Below, piece after piece: positions 17,096 to 24,812 of a stretch of 64,000 nt of DNA. The notes beneath the pieces were generated by a model. That model saw only the letters and a program-made list of their open reading frames with translations. It ran no database searches and was not told the DNA's origin. This DNA is from Cytobacillus solani. GTDB lineage: Bacteria > Bacillota > Bacilli > Bacillales > Cytobacillaceae. Made by a program: the position numbers and the translations under genes. Within the stretch, counting starts at the first letter, position 1, and every line of letters starts with the position of its first letter. The stretch spans positions 2,713,058 to 2,777,057 of the forward strand of contig NZ_LJIX01000006.1 of assembly GCF_001420595.1 (NCBI RefSeq), read 5' to 3'.

Positions 17096-17278
17096 TTATT
17101 TTCCTTTTACATATGCAAAAATGATTGCCAGTATCAGTAATCCACTAATAATGAAGGTACCGAAACCTGAACTATACACAACATAAATTGAAATGTTACG
17201 GAAAGCACTCACAATTAGAAATATGAAAAGGATTGAGCATAAAATTAAAACAATTCCTTTATTTTTATTTCTATACAT
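17096..17278 (-). CDS. Small membrane protein, 60 aa
   Basis: ATG 17278 with AAGGAG nine bases upstream. Two hydrophobic helices (about residues 8-26 and 36-56) with a positively charged N-terminus (MYRNKNKG) and C-terminus (YVKGK). No recognised family. It converges on the PlcR-like gene and stands alone. Confidence 0.55.
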   Translation of the reverse strand: MYRNKNKGIVLILCSILFIFLIVSAFRNISIYVVYSSGFGTFIISGLLILAIIFAYVKGK

Positions 17279-17408
17279 AGTGACCAGCTCCTTCCCAAAA
17301 GCAGAACAGCTTGATCTTTCCCTATTAACAAACTACAAAAAATTAGGCATTTTATAGAACACTATGTAAATACTATCTTGTATTATTCTTAAAACAATTA
17401 TTATTTCT

Positions 17409-17966
17409 TTATAGGAATTCTTCCCTTAAAATTGAATAAATGAGCAAATCATCAAACTTTCCATTCGTGTATTCATATTTTCTAAGAAGCCCTTCTCTCA
17501 CAAAGCCGCTTTTTTCAGCAAGTTTTTTCGATGCAATATTTTCCGGTTCAATCAGAGCCTGTATTCTCATCAGTTCCATTTCCTTAAATCCGTAAGCTAA
17601 AATAGCTTGAAAAGCTTCAGAAACAATTCCGGTTCTCCAAAACTCTCTCGCTATTTCAGCCCCAACTTCAGCGCGTGAATGCTGTTTCGTGAAGTTAAGA
17701 AATCCACAGCTTCCTATTACCTTATCATTGCCTTTTAAAGTTATACCCCAGCGTATACCGGTATTATGATCAAAAATTTTACGATACCAGTCAATCTCCT
17801 CCTCCGCATCTTTTAAGGACTCGAAAGGGGCTAACCCATAATACTTCATCACTTCTTCATCTGAGAGATAATGATAGATGTCATTAGTATCCAAATATGT
17901 GACCTCCCTTAAGACTAGGCGATCTGTATAAAGGATTGGAAACTCGTTCTTATTCTGATAGGACAT
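17409..17966 (-). CDS. GNAT N-acetyltransferase, RimJ/RimL type
   Basis: 185 aa. RimJ/L-like opening (YTDRLVLREVTYLDTNDIYH), substrate region, and acetyl-CoA binding motif A region (AEVGAEIAREFWRTGIVSEA) with the following EMELMRIQALIEPENIASKK segment and SGFVREGLLRKY. Transfers acetyl groups to an amine, in this family often ribosomal protein N-termini or small amines; the substrate is undetermined. GGAGT precedes ATG 17966. Monocistronic. Confidence 0.88.
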   Translation of the reverse strand: MSYQNKNEFPILYTDRLVLREVTYLDTNDIYHYLSDEEVMKYYGLAPFESLKDAEEEIDWYRKIFDHNTGIRWGITLKGNDKVIGSCGFLNFTKQHSRAEVGAEIAREFWRTGIVSEAFQAILAYGFKEMELMRIQALIEPENIASKKLAEKSGFVREGLLRKYEYTNGKFDDLLIYSILREEFL

Positions 17967-18011
17967 GTCTTAAAACTCCTTTCTAAATCTGGGACAAGGG
18001 AATTCATCATC

Positions 18012-18383
18012 CTATCTAATTATAAAATAATCATTTGTATAATTGGGATAATTAAATAATTTCTCGAAAAAACAGACTAAAAAATTAGCTGTAGAACTGG
18101 TTTCTTCCACTATTTGTCTGATTTGTTTTACAGTTACTTTCTTAGCCGTTTCAGATGCACCCTCACACTCAGACATCAGAGTAAAAACCCTAAAAAATTC
18201 TGGTATAATTTCTTTATCTTTTTCATCATCTTGTTGAACTCTGGTCTTTAATAAACATTGATTAGATAAAGATTCTGATGTATAGAAAAATCCTGCCTCC
18301 CATTCTTTGATAATAGGGAGGCAGGATTCTAATCTTAATTTAGGTTTCCAGGTACCGATTTTATCACTTTTCCTGAGTTCATA
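18012..18383 (-). pseudogene. Long open frame without a start codon
   Basis: 123 sense codons between TAA (18384-18386) and TAG (18012-18014) with no ATG, GTG or TTG in the first two-thirds. It overlaps the 29-aa peptide gene and the terminator in another frame. The translation looks protein-like (for example EIIPEFFRVFTLMSECEGAS, KKVTVKQIRQIVEETSSTAN, FLVCFFEKLFNYPNY). It may be the remnant of a gene that lost its start. Family not recognised. This frame is the main content of the otherwise gene-free 17967-18334. Confidence 0.3.
18285..18328 (-). terminator. Terminator of the radical-SAM/peptide operon
   Basis: On the minus strand, AATCCTGCCTCCC pairs perfectly with GGGAGGCAGGATT followed by TTTCTA, six bases after the peptide stop. 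Confidence 0.9.
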
Positions 18384-18424
18384 TTAGTAACTGGTGATGT
18401 AGCAGGACGTAGAACACGCATCAT
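18335..18424 (-). CDS. Possible RiPP precursor peptide, 29 aa
   Basis: ATG 18424 with AAAGGGGGTGA immediately upstream, TAA 18335, directly followed by the operon terminator and 40 bases behind the radical-SAM gene on the same strand. The product begins MMRVLRPATSPVTNMNSGK and ends VPGNLN; it has no Cys, Trp or Tyr. Position and translation signals make it the best candidate substrate of the maturase, but it matches no precursor family I know. The lack of Cys argues against a thioether product. Confidence 0.55.
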   Translation of the reverse strand: MMRVLRPATSPVTNMNSGKVIKSVPGNLN

Positions 18425-18464
18425 TTCACCCCCTTTGTATGAGCAAAAATCTTCTAAGCAAATT

Positions 18465-19793
18465 TTAATTCAAACTATTTTTCCAAATAATGTTTAATAC
18501 TTTTTTTATATTTCTTTTTTCATATGGACAAGGTCTATCACCGGTTCTCATTCGATACAGAGGACAATGGTTTCCCTGGCATGCAGGACGATAATAGCAA
18601 GATTGGCAGACAGAATCCGTTTCTTCCCCAGATGTTGTCCATACGGCAATTTTGTCGTAATCAAGTGTTACACTGCCATCTTCATGAATATTTCCAACCT
18701 TATTCATTTCTTCGTTAAGTGCAATTGTACATTTGTATAACTGTCCATTAGACCCAATAACTAGAGAATTTGGTTTGGCCGCGTAACAAACCGAACCTGT
18801 TGGCATGAGGGAGCCTGAAATCATTGAACTAATTCCCAATCCATTTGTAATTGCTTCATTTGTAAATTCCCAAATTTTTTTATTGGAAGTAATCTGGCTG
18901 CACACAGGGAGTTCATCATCATTTGCTCCCCCCCATCTACCAACTGGTCGAAAGAAGATGCCAAATCTTTTATCATCTGCAAATTGACCCTTCAGGAATT
19001 CAATTAATTTTGACGTTTCTTGCAAATTACTTTCATCGAAATTCACACGAATCGTCATATCAAAATCACCTGATATTTCTTTTACTTTCGTTAGATTGTC
19101 TATTATTTTGTCAAAAGTTTTCCCTCCGCCTGCTAAATATCTTCTACGATCATGAATCTTGCCAATTCCATCAATAGTGACCATCAGTTGCCGTATTTCC
19201 CAAGACAGCAATTTTTGACATACCTCTTTTGTTAAAAAATATCCGTTTGTCACAAGGTCAGAAGAATAATGAATGTTATTTTCTTTTGCAATTGTTAAAA
19301 ATGAAGTAGACAGCTCTTCAATCACATCTAAAGCCAACAGTGGCTCTCCACCAAACCAACTTATATTTAAGTTCGATAAGGTTGTCGCTTTTTCTTTTAC
19401 AAATGCATGTAATCCACGTATGGTTTCTCTATTCATTTTTCCCCGAGGAAATGTTTCATAGCAATAGGAACAACGAAAGTTACAAGCCTCCGTAGGTAAA
19501 AGTACTAGATGCATTAAATCTGTCCGATGCATGGATTGATGGAGAAATTGAGCTCTCCTCTTCTCATCAACCTGTACAGATACTAAGTAACCATTTGCAT
19601 ATAACTCTTGTTTTATTTCAGATGCTAATTCATTCGTACCTGCTCTTTTTAGAGAATTCAGTACCTCATCTTTCTCTTTTTCTGAAAAATAACAAATAGC
19701 CCCATTATAACTATTTAATAGGACGATTCCATTATCATCTGTATGAGTGATGGCATTAAACCTCGAAGGAATATATGTATTGTTGCCCTGCAT
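18465..19793 (-). CDS. Radical SAM/SPASM peptide-maturase-like protein
   Basis: 442 aa from ATG 19793 (AGAGG nine bases upstream; an in-frame TTG at 19820 lacks a site). The first 85 residues look like a peptide-recognition domain (RRE/PqqD-like), as in RiPP maturases. The radical SAM core has CNFRCSYC (cluster Cys 104, 108, 111 in this numbering), GGEP and TNGYFLT. The C-terminal SPASM domain has Cys in GSVCYAAK, LYKCTI, DSVCQSCYYRPACQGNHC and RPCPYE, enough for two auxiliary 4Fe-4S clusters. Likely modifies a short peptide; the small gene downstream is the candidate. An anaerobic sulfatase-maturase (anSME) is excluded by the lack of a sulfatase neighbour, not by sequence alone. Confidence 0.85.
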   Translation of the reverse strand: MQGNNTYIPSRFNAITHTDDNGIVLLNSYNGAICYFSEKEKDEVLNSLKRAGTNELASEIKQELYANGYLVSVQVDEKRRAQFLHQSMHRTDLMHLVLLPTEACNFRCSYCYETFPRGKMNRETIRGLHAFVKEKATTLSNLNISWFGGEPLLALDVIEELSTSFLTIAKENNIHYSSDLVTNGYFLTKEVCQKLLSWEIRQLMVTIDGIGKIHDRRRYLAGGGKTFDKIIDNLTKVKEISGDFDMTIRVNFDESNLQETSKLIEFLKGQFADDKRFGIFFRPVGRWGGANDDELPVCSQITSNKKIWEFTNEAITNGLGISSMISGSLMPTGSVCYAAKPNSLVIGSNGQLYKCTIALNEEMNKVGNIHEDGSVTLDYDKIAVWTTSGEETDSVCQSCYYRPACQGNHCPLYRMRTGDRPCPYEKRNIKKVLNIIWKNSLN

Positions 19794-19899
19794 TTTCAAA
19801 AACCTCTTTTCATTAACCAAACAAAGACAAAAATTTTGACGTATGTTTCATTATATAATTTCATTTGAAAATTTTCTGTGATTTGCATCAAACCACAAA

Positions 19900-19930
19900 A
19901 AAAGTCCTATTCTGCTGAATAGGATTTTTT
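19900..19930. terminator. Terminator after the XRE-cupin gene
   Basis: AAAGTCCTATTC pairs with GAATAGGATTTTTT around TGCT; A/T runs on both sides make it usable in either direction. It ends transcription of the regulator gene on the minus strand. Confidence 0.75.
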
Positions 19931-20483
19931 ATGCTGGATAGTAAATAGTCATGCTTAATCTAGTAATTGTTTCACCCGAGTTTTGATAAGTATGTGGCCT
20001 ATCTGCCTTAAATCGAATGGAATCACCATTTCTAATGGTATAATCCATATTATTTACTTGGATCATTAATTCCCCTTCAAACACAGTAATAAATTCTTCC
20101 GTACCTTCCCCGTGAGAATCCGCACTTAGAAATCCTCCTGACTCAATTTCTACTGTGTAAACCTCAAAGCGCCTTTCATCATGAAATGGGAAATAGGGAT
20201 ATACTCGATATTTTCCGTTATCTTCAGTTAAAACTTGTACTTCCTTTTTTGGAATGACTATAGTATCTGGCTGCGATTGATTGATGAGGGAAGTAAATGA
20301 AATCTTTAACCCATTCGCGATTTTCCAAATTGTCGTAATCGTTGGGCTTGACTCCCCTCTTTCTATCTGACCAATCATTGTCTTACTTACCCCTGTTAAT
20401 TCTGAAACCTTTTCTAGACTAAATTTTTTTCTTTCTCTAAAGGCTTTTAAATTTTTGGCAAGGATTAAATGAATATCTTCCAA
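19929..20483 (-). CDS. XRE-family regulator with C-terminal cupin domain
   Basis: 184 aa. HTH at 7-62 (LAKNLKAFRERKKFSLEKVS, ELTGVSKTMIGQIERGESSP) and a cupin barrel (about 105-183) with GFLSADSHGEGTEEFITVFEG and DRPHTYQN. The TTG start at 20483 is supported by AGGGTGAT six bases upstream. Divergent from a LysE-type exporter with a shared 100-bp control region: the usual design in which the cupin senses an amino-acid-like ligand and controls its export. Confidence 0.88.
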   Translation of the reverse strand: MEDIHLILAKNLKAFRERKKFSLEKVSELTGVSKTMIGQIERGESSPTITTIWKIANGLKISFTSLINQSQPDTIVIPKKEVQVLTEDNGKYRVYPYFPFHDERRFEVYTVEIESGGFLSADSHGEGTEEFITVFEGELMIQVNNMDYTIRNGDSIRFKADRPHTYQNSGETITRLSMTIYYPA

Positions 20484-20503
20484 ATTATATCACCCTTTTC
20501 TTC

Positions 20504-20550
20504 TGTACAATATAACGTCCATTATGTACAATAAAAAGTAAGTCGTTATA
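20504..20550. promoter_or_regulatory. Putative operators between XRE-cupin and lysE-like genes
   Basis: Direct repeats TGTACAATA at 20504-20512 and 20525-20533 (21-bp period), plus inverted TATAACG (20511-20517) and CGTTATA (20544-20550), all within the divergent promoter region. Confidence 0.5.
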
Positions 20551-20598
20551 TTGATTATTTAGAACATTATAACATACAAACAAATGGAGGGTTCCAAT

Positions 20599-21183
20599 AT
20601 GCCAATATTATCTTTTTTACTTTACGTTTTTATTGCAAGTTTTACTCCGGGTCCGAATAATATCATGGCGATGTTATTTGCTAACAAATATGGATTAAAG
20701 AAGACCATTCGTTTTTGTTTAGGCGTAAGTGCAGGGTTCTTTGTTATTATGATCACTTCCAGCTACTTCAATCTTGTTCTTAAAAACATTATTCCTAAAA
20801 TTGAATTTGTCATGATGATTATTGGGACGATCTATATGCTATATCTAGCTTATAAAATACTCACCAGTAAAGCGAATGAGTCAAGCGATGAAGCAGACAA
20901 AAACAACCGTTTCTTAACAGGAATGCTTTTACAATTCATTAATCCAAAAGGAATATTGTATGGTCTGACAGTCGTATCTACCTTTATCCTACCCTATCAC
21001 ACGTCCAATTTGAGTCTGCTCCTTTTCTCATTATTTCTAGCATTTGTAGGATTTCTAAGTACATTTACATGGAGTCTTTTTGGTTCGTTGTTTCAAAGGT
21101 TTCTTGTAAAGTATCGACGTCAATTCAATATTGTTATGGCCTTGTTATTAGTGTACTGTGCAATTTCTATACTAGTTGTTTAA
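20599..21183 (+). CDS. LysE/RhtB-family amino acid exporter
   Basis: 194 aa from ATG 20599 (GGAGGG eight bases upstream; the ATG at 20584 is part of that site). Six predicted helices. The N-terminal family motif is FTPGPNN (SFTPGPNNIMAM), then GVSAGFF and FINPKGILYG. Exports amino acids or derivatives across the membrane. Divergent from, and probably controlled by, the XRE-cupin regulator. Confidence 0.9.
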   Translation: MPILSFLLYVFIASFTPGPNNIMAMLFANKYGLKKTIRFCLGVSAGFFVIMITSSYFNLVLKNIIPKIEFVMMIIGTIYMLYLAYKILTSKANESSDEADKNNRFLTGMLLQFINPKGILYGLTVVSTFILPYHTSNLSLLLFSLFLAFVGFLSTFTWSLFGSLFQRFLVKYRRQFNIVMALLLVYCAISILVV

Positions 21184-21187
21184 CATG

Positions 21188-21222
21188 AAATGGGTCCTGT
21201 GACCCTTTCTATTAATTTTTAT
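21188..21222 (+). terminator. Terminator of the lysE-like gene
   Basis: AAATGGGTC pairs with GACCCTTT, followed by CTATTAATTTTTATTTTT. Confidence 0.7.
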
Positions 21223-21240
21223 TTTTCAAGTATTTTGATT

Positions 21241-21257
21241 TAACATATAGTATGTTA
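21241..21257. promoter_or_regulatory. Palindrome upstream of the amino acid permease
   Basis: TAACATA-TAG-TATGTTA, a perfect 7-3-7 palindrome about 100 bp before the permease. Candidate operator; the regulator is unknown. Confidence 0.4.
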
Positions 21258-21354
21258 CAATCTTTAACAAGCTGTCGTAGTACACAGCTAAAATAATAGA
21301 AAAAAATTATAGCAGTATATGCAAACAACTAGATAAGAGAAAGTGGGAATATCT

Positions 21355-22716
21355 ATGCAGGAAGAAAAACTAGCTAGAGGTCTAAAAAACAGGCATGTAC
21401 AGCTCATTGCAATTGGGGGAGCAATTGGTACTGGATTATTCCTAGGTGCAGGGAAATCAATTCATTTGGCTGGACCATCGATTCTATTTGCCTACATCAT
21501 TACTGGAATCATCTGCTTTTTAATTATGCGTGCACTAGGCGAACTGCTGTTAAGCAATCTACAATACCATTCCTTTGTTGACTTTGTAAAAGACTATTTA
21601 GGAGATATGGCTGCATTTATTACTGGATGGACATATTGGTTCTGCTGGATATCAATTGCAATGGCAGATTTAACAGCTGTTGGACTTTATACTCAGTTTT
21701 GGTTCCCGGAAGTGCCGCAATGGATGCCAGGCTTAATCGCTCTTGTTATCTTACTGTTTATGAATCTAGCAACTGTTAAACTTTTTGGTGAAATGGAATT
21801 CTGGTTTGCTCTAATAAAAATTATTGCTATATTAGCTTTAATTGTTATTGGGCTAATCATGATTGTAAAAGGATTTTCGACTGACTCTGGCGTATCTAGC
21901 TTTACAAATTTATGGAGCCATGGCGGAATGTTCCCTAATGGGATAAATGGGTTTATCCTCTCCTTCCAAATGGTTGTGTTTGCATTTGTCGGCATTGAGC
22001 TTGTGGGATTAACTGCTGGTGAAACAGAAGATCCGGAAAAAGTTATTCCTAAAGCCATTAATAATATCCCTATCCGAATATTAATTTTTTATGTTGGTGC
22101 TTTAATTATTATTATGAGTATTTATCCGTGGAATGCGATTAACCCAGCAGAAAGTCCTTTTGTACAAGTATTCCTTGCAATTGGGATTGCTGCGGCTGCA
22201 GGTATCGTTAACTTTGTTGTTCTAACGTCTGCTGCATCTGCGTGTAACAGTGCTATTTTTAGTACAAGCCGGATGTTATATTCGCTAGCAAAGGATAAGA
22301 ATGCACCAATCCCGCTTACTAAGCTTACTTCACGGAAGGTGCCTTCTAATGCGTTATTCTTTTCCACTGTTGTCATTTTGATTGCTGTTATATTAAACTA
22401 CGTCATGCCTGAAGGCGTTTTTACACTGATTACAAGTATTTCTACTGTATGTTTTCTATTTATCTGGGGTATAACGGTTATCTGTCATTTAAAATATCGC
22501 AAAACGAGACCAGACTTAGCACGAACGAGCAAATTCAGATTGCCGCTTTATCCTTTCTCAAATTATTTAATTCTTGCCTTTCTCGCCTTTGTTCTTGTAG
22601 TACTTGCTCTTGCCGAAGATACACGGGTTGCTTTATTCGTCACTCCAGTATGGTTCATCCTTCTTATTACTATTTATTTCATACGAAAAACGAGGGCGGA
22701 ATCAGCAAATATATAA
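21355..22716 (+). CDS. APC-superfamily amino acid permease (AAT family)
   Basis: 453 aa from ATG 21355 (an in-frame GTG at 21343 is possible). Twelve membrane helices. It starts with the AAT signature LKNRHVQLIAIGGAIGTGLF and GAGKSIHLAGPSILFAY; the consensus region after helix 5 reads FAFVGIELVGLTAGETEDPE, KVIPKAI. Proton-coupled uptake of amino acids. The sequence type resembles D-serine/D-alanine/glycine (CycA) and proline/threonine permeases of bacilli; the substrate is not decided. Monocistronic with its own terminator. Confidence 0.88.
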   Translation: MQEEKLARGLKNRHVQLIAIGGAIGTGLFLGAGKSIHLAGPSILFAYIITGIICFLIMRALGELLLSNLQYHSFVDFVKDYLGDMAAFITGWTYWFCWISIAMADLTAVGLYTQFWFPEVPQWMPGLIALVILLFMNLATVKLFGEMEFWFALIKIIAILALIVIGLIMIVKGFSTDSGVSSFTNLWSHGGMFPNGINGFILSFQMVVFAFVGIELVGLTAGETEDPEKVIPKAINNIPIRILIFYVGALIIIMSIYPWNAINPAESPFVQVFLAIGIAAAAGIVNFVVLTSAASACNSAIFSTSRMLYSLAKDKNAPIPLTKLTSRKVPSNALFFSTVVILIAVILNYVMPEGVFTLITSISTVCFLFIWGITVICHLKYRKTRPDLARTSKFRLPLYPFSNYLILAFLAFVLVVLALAEDTRVALFVTPVWFILLITIYFIRKTRAESANI

Positions 22717-22742
22717 ATAATTAAAGAGTTTTTACAGAAAAC

Positions 22743-22777
22743 AAAAGGCAGATGCTTATTGAAGCGATCTGCCTTTT
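22743..22777 (+). terminator. Terminator of the amino acid permease
   Basis: AAAAGGCAGAT pairs with ATCTGCCTTTT, then CTAT. Confidence 0.85.
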
Positions 22778-22820
22778 CTATATTCCCATTTTTCCAACTA
22801 CTAATTCTCCACTATTTGGT

Positions 22821-23000
22821 TTAAACCTCATTCCAAACCCTATTTATATTTAAGGGAACATATACCCTCTCCCCACTTATCTCCCTATGAATAATTGGAT
22901 TCCTAAAATAATCTTCTAACGTGCGTTTTTCCCTCTTAGTATGTCTAGCCGTTTTCACAGCACCTAATAATGTATCTAAGCTTTGATTAGAAATTTTCAT
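22821..23000 (-). CDS. Small hypothetical protein, 59 aa
   Basis: ATG 23000, with GAGGTGA upstream (an ATG at 23006 is also possible but abuts the site). A basic, soluble product, with segments LDTLLGAVKTARHTKREKRT and FRNPIIHREISGERVYVPLN. Not recognised. Monocistronic between two terminators. Confidence 0.5.
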   Translation of the reverse strand: MKISNQSLDTLLGAVKTARHTKREKRTLEDYFRNPIIHREISGERVYVPLNINRVWNEV

Positions 23001-23057
23001 ATCCATTCACCTCATATTTTTAATTAGACCTTATCCATTTAAAACTAATTAAAAGGC

Positions 23058-23096
23058 TTACTAGGAAACAAAAGGGGGCTTTTAGTTTCCTAGCAA
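23058..23096 (-). terminator. Terminator of the yflT-like gene
   Basis: CTAGGAAAC...GTTTCCTAG, with an inner CTAAAAG/TTTT extension; just after the stop at 23115. Confidence 0.7.
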
Positions 23097-23114
23097 TTCT
23101 TCTTTTATTTCAGC

Positions 23115-23441
23115 CTATGCAGATCTAGTTGCTAGGACTACCACTTTTCCTTGATCCATTTCTCTTTCATATTGCTCCGCATCTGATGAAGATACACCAA
23201 GTGACTTTAATTTCGACCGAAGCTCATCTCCCCTTGTTCGAAAAACATTTGCGAATGAATCAAAAAAACCTTGTTCTTCTACCCCGATATCCTTTATATT
23301 CAAAGCATTTGTAAGATCATTCGAACGGTTGTTATCATGAGCTAATAAATATATGTCTTCCTTCGTAAATCCTTGATCGATGAATTGCTGAATTTGTTCC
23401 TTTGCCTCCACGCCATTTTCTACAATGATCACATTTGCCAT
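23115..23441 (-). CDS. yflT: General stress protein 17M family (YflT)
   Basis: 108 aa with the characteristic opening ANVIIVENGVEAKEQIQQFI and the YLLAHD, VFRTRGDELRSKL and VVVLATR segments of the general-stress-protein-17M domain. Cytosolic, of unknown biochemical role, member of the sigma-B regulon in B. subtilis. A sigma-B-like promoter (23517-23542) lies 75 bp upstream, consistent with that. A GGAGG-type site precedes ATG 23441. Confidence 0.88.
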   Translation of the reverse strand: MANVIIVENGVEAKEQIQQFIDQGFTKEDIYLLAHDNNRSNDLTNALNIKDIGVEEQGFFDSFANVFRTRGDELRSKLKSLGVSSSDAEQYEREMDQGKVVVLATRSA

Positions 23442-23516
23442 TTGATTTTCCTCCTTAAGTGTAAAAAATCTTTTGGCTGATTGATATATTCATCAGCATG
23501 TGGTTCTACTAGTTGT

Positions 23517-23542
23517 ATATCCAGTTTAAGAGATTTCAAAAC
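23517..23542 (-). promoter_or_regulatory. Sigma-B-type promoter of yflT
   Basis: On the minus strand, GTTTTG (23537-23542), 14 bases, GGATAT (23517-23522), close to GTTTAA-N12-14-GGGTAT. Confidence 0.55.
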
Positions 23543-23623
23543 ATTTGTTTAACTTAATCTATTAAATAGATGTAGGATTTTTAGATAAATATATATGTGT
23601 GAACATGCATTTCTATCGAAAAT

Positions 23624-23648
23624 GTTTATTTTTTATAGAGGCGGGTAC
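23624..23648 (+). promoter_or_regulatory. Sigma-B-type promoter of the glsB-like gene
   Basis: GTTTAT (23624-23629), 13 bases, GGGTAC (23643-23648), 36 bp before the start. Good match to the sigma-B consensus. Confidence 0.7.
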
Positions 23649-23684
23649 ACATTAGCTATAACTATTTAAAAGGAGTGATGTAAC

Positions 23685-23939
23685 ATGGGATTTATTTGGG
23701 CATTAATAATCGGAGGAATTATTGGATGGTTAGCAGGGCTCATTCTTGGTCGTGATGTACCAGGTGGAGTGATCGGAAACATCATCGCAGGATTTATCGG
23801 AGCTTGGCTAGGATCATTCATCTTAGGGAATTGGGGACCTGTTATTGGTGGTTTTCACTTTATCCCAGCACTTATAGGTGCCGTTGCTCTAGTATTCATT
23901 GTCAGCATCGTTTTAAGAAGTGTGAGACGCTCCGCTTAA
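23685..23939 (+). CDS. GlsB/YeaQ/YmgE-family stress membrane protein
   Basis: 84 aa, Gly-rich, three membrane helices (about 2-21, 27-48, 54-78). Typical family motifs: IIGGIIGWLAGLILG, GVIGNIIAGFIGAWLG and ALIGAVALVFI. Formerly called transglycosylase-associated proteins; the function is unknown but the genes are widely stress-induced. An AAGGAGTGATG site precedes the ATG and a sigma-B-like promoter lies directly upstream. Confidence 0.88.
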   Translation: MGFIWALIIGGIIGWLAGLILGRDVPGGVIGNIIAGFIGAWLGSFILGNWGPVIGGFHFIPALIGAVALVFIVSIVLRSVRRSA

Positions 23940-24037
23940 AATTGCTAAAAGGGATGTCTCAGTAACATCCTAACTGGTTCTCTTCTCGAATGAAAAACTT
24001 GAATTAATATTAAAATTCAATCTACCAAATCACACAA

Positions 24038-24063
24038 AAAAGAGCAGGTCACCCTGCTCTTTT
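24038..24063. terminator. Terminator between glsB-like and lipoprotein genes
   Basis: AAAGAGCAGG pairs with CCTGCTCTTT, flanked by A-run and T-run; it serves the convergent pair. Confidence 0.85.
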
Positions 24064-24496
24064 AGTTATTCACTAGAGTATCTTTTAATGTTTGGGCATC
24101 TTCTTTGTCTAATGTTCCTAGAGCATTCTTTTCTCTGTCCATAATCGTCGCTATTGTGCCGCCTTGATTAAACCATATATAATATTCAATTAATCTTTCT
24201 GGCATATTTTTATCATATGTGAAGAATAAAGTTGATTTCACATCTTCTTTTCGAGCCATTTCAGCCTTTACGTTCTCTTCCCATTCAACTTTTGCAAATA
24301 ATTCTCTTAAAGTTACAATCTTTTCTTCCTCTGAAATTATTGTTTCAGTATCACTTTTTTCACCTGTGAATATTTGAACATCAACTCTAGTTAGCTGGTT
24401 CAAATCAAACTCTTTAAGGAAATTATTATTTGAGCATCCAATAAGAGTTATTACGGAGATAGTAAAAATAAATATATTGATAAGAATTCTTTTCAT
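24062..24496 (-). CDS. Putative lipoprotein, 144 aa
   Basis: Signal peptide of a lipoprotein (KR, hydrophobic stretch, lipobox LIGC with Cys 21), then a soluble domain of about 120 residues with no family I recognise (segments RVDVQIFTGEKSDTETII, YYIWFNQGGTIATIMDRE). Anchored on the outer face of the membrane. GGGGGG precedes ATG 24496. It sits downstream of sigB but is separated by a strong hairpin. Confidence 0.7.
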   Translation of the reverse strand: MKRILINIFIFTISVITLIGCSNNNFLKEFDLNQLTRVDVQIFTGEKSDTETIISEEEKIVTLRELFAKVEWEENVKAEMARKEDVKSTLFFTYDKNMPERLIEYYIWFNQGGTIATIMDREKNALGTLDKEDAQTLKDTLVNN

Positions 24497-24716
24497 TCAA
24501 GCCCCCCTCATTTTTACTCTTTTTAATCTATTCATCATTTATCACTTAAACCCTTTAAACGAAAGCAGAGAATATCATTTATTTTGAATTTCTTATTGGT
24601 AAAGTCTAATCTCTAAGCTGGGGTGAATTTTTCTTCCCAGCTGCATCATTTACATCTTCTGAATAAAAGCGACATTATCTGACAGTCAGGATGTTGTAGT
24701 GTCTACCACTAATTAA

Positions 24717-24770
24717 CAAATTGAGCCGCCCGGAAAGATTAATACTACCTTTTCGGGCGGCTCAATTTGT
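24717..24770. repeat. Long GC-rich hairpin downstream of sigB
   Basis: ACAAATTGAGCCGCCCG (24717-24733) pairs perfectly with CGGGCGGCTCAATTTGT (24754-24770), with inner AAA/TTT pairing. No T-run on either side; next to it is the palindrome GCTATTA-A-TAATAGC (24771-24785). It probably ends the rsbVW-sigB transcript. The rest of 24497-24812 shows no gene. Confidence 0.8.
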
Positions 24771-24812
24771 GCTATTAATAATAGCTTACAATGTAATTAC
24801 ACGTTATGCTTA

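Noticed and set aside
21226-21354. T-box or other riboswitch before the amino acid permease
   Set aside because: Only short hairpins and a palindrome; no T-box bulge sequence and no terminator before the start.
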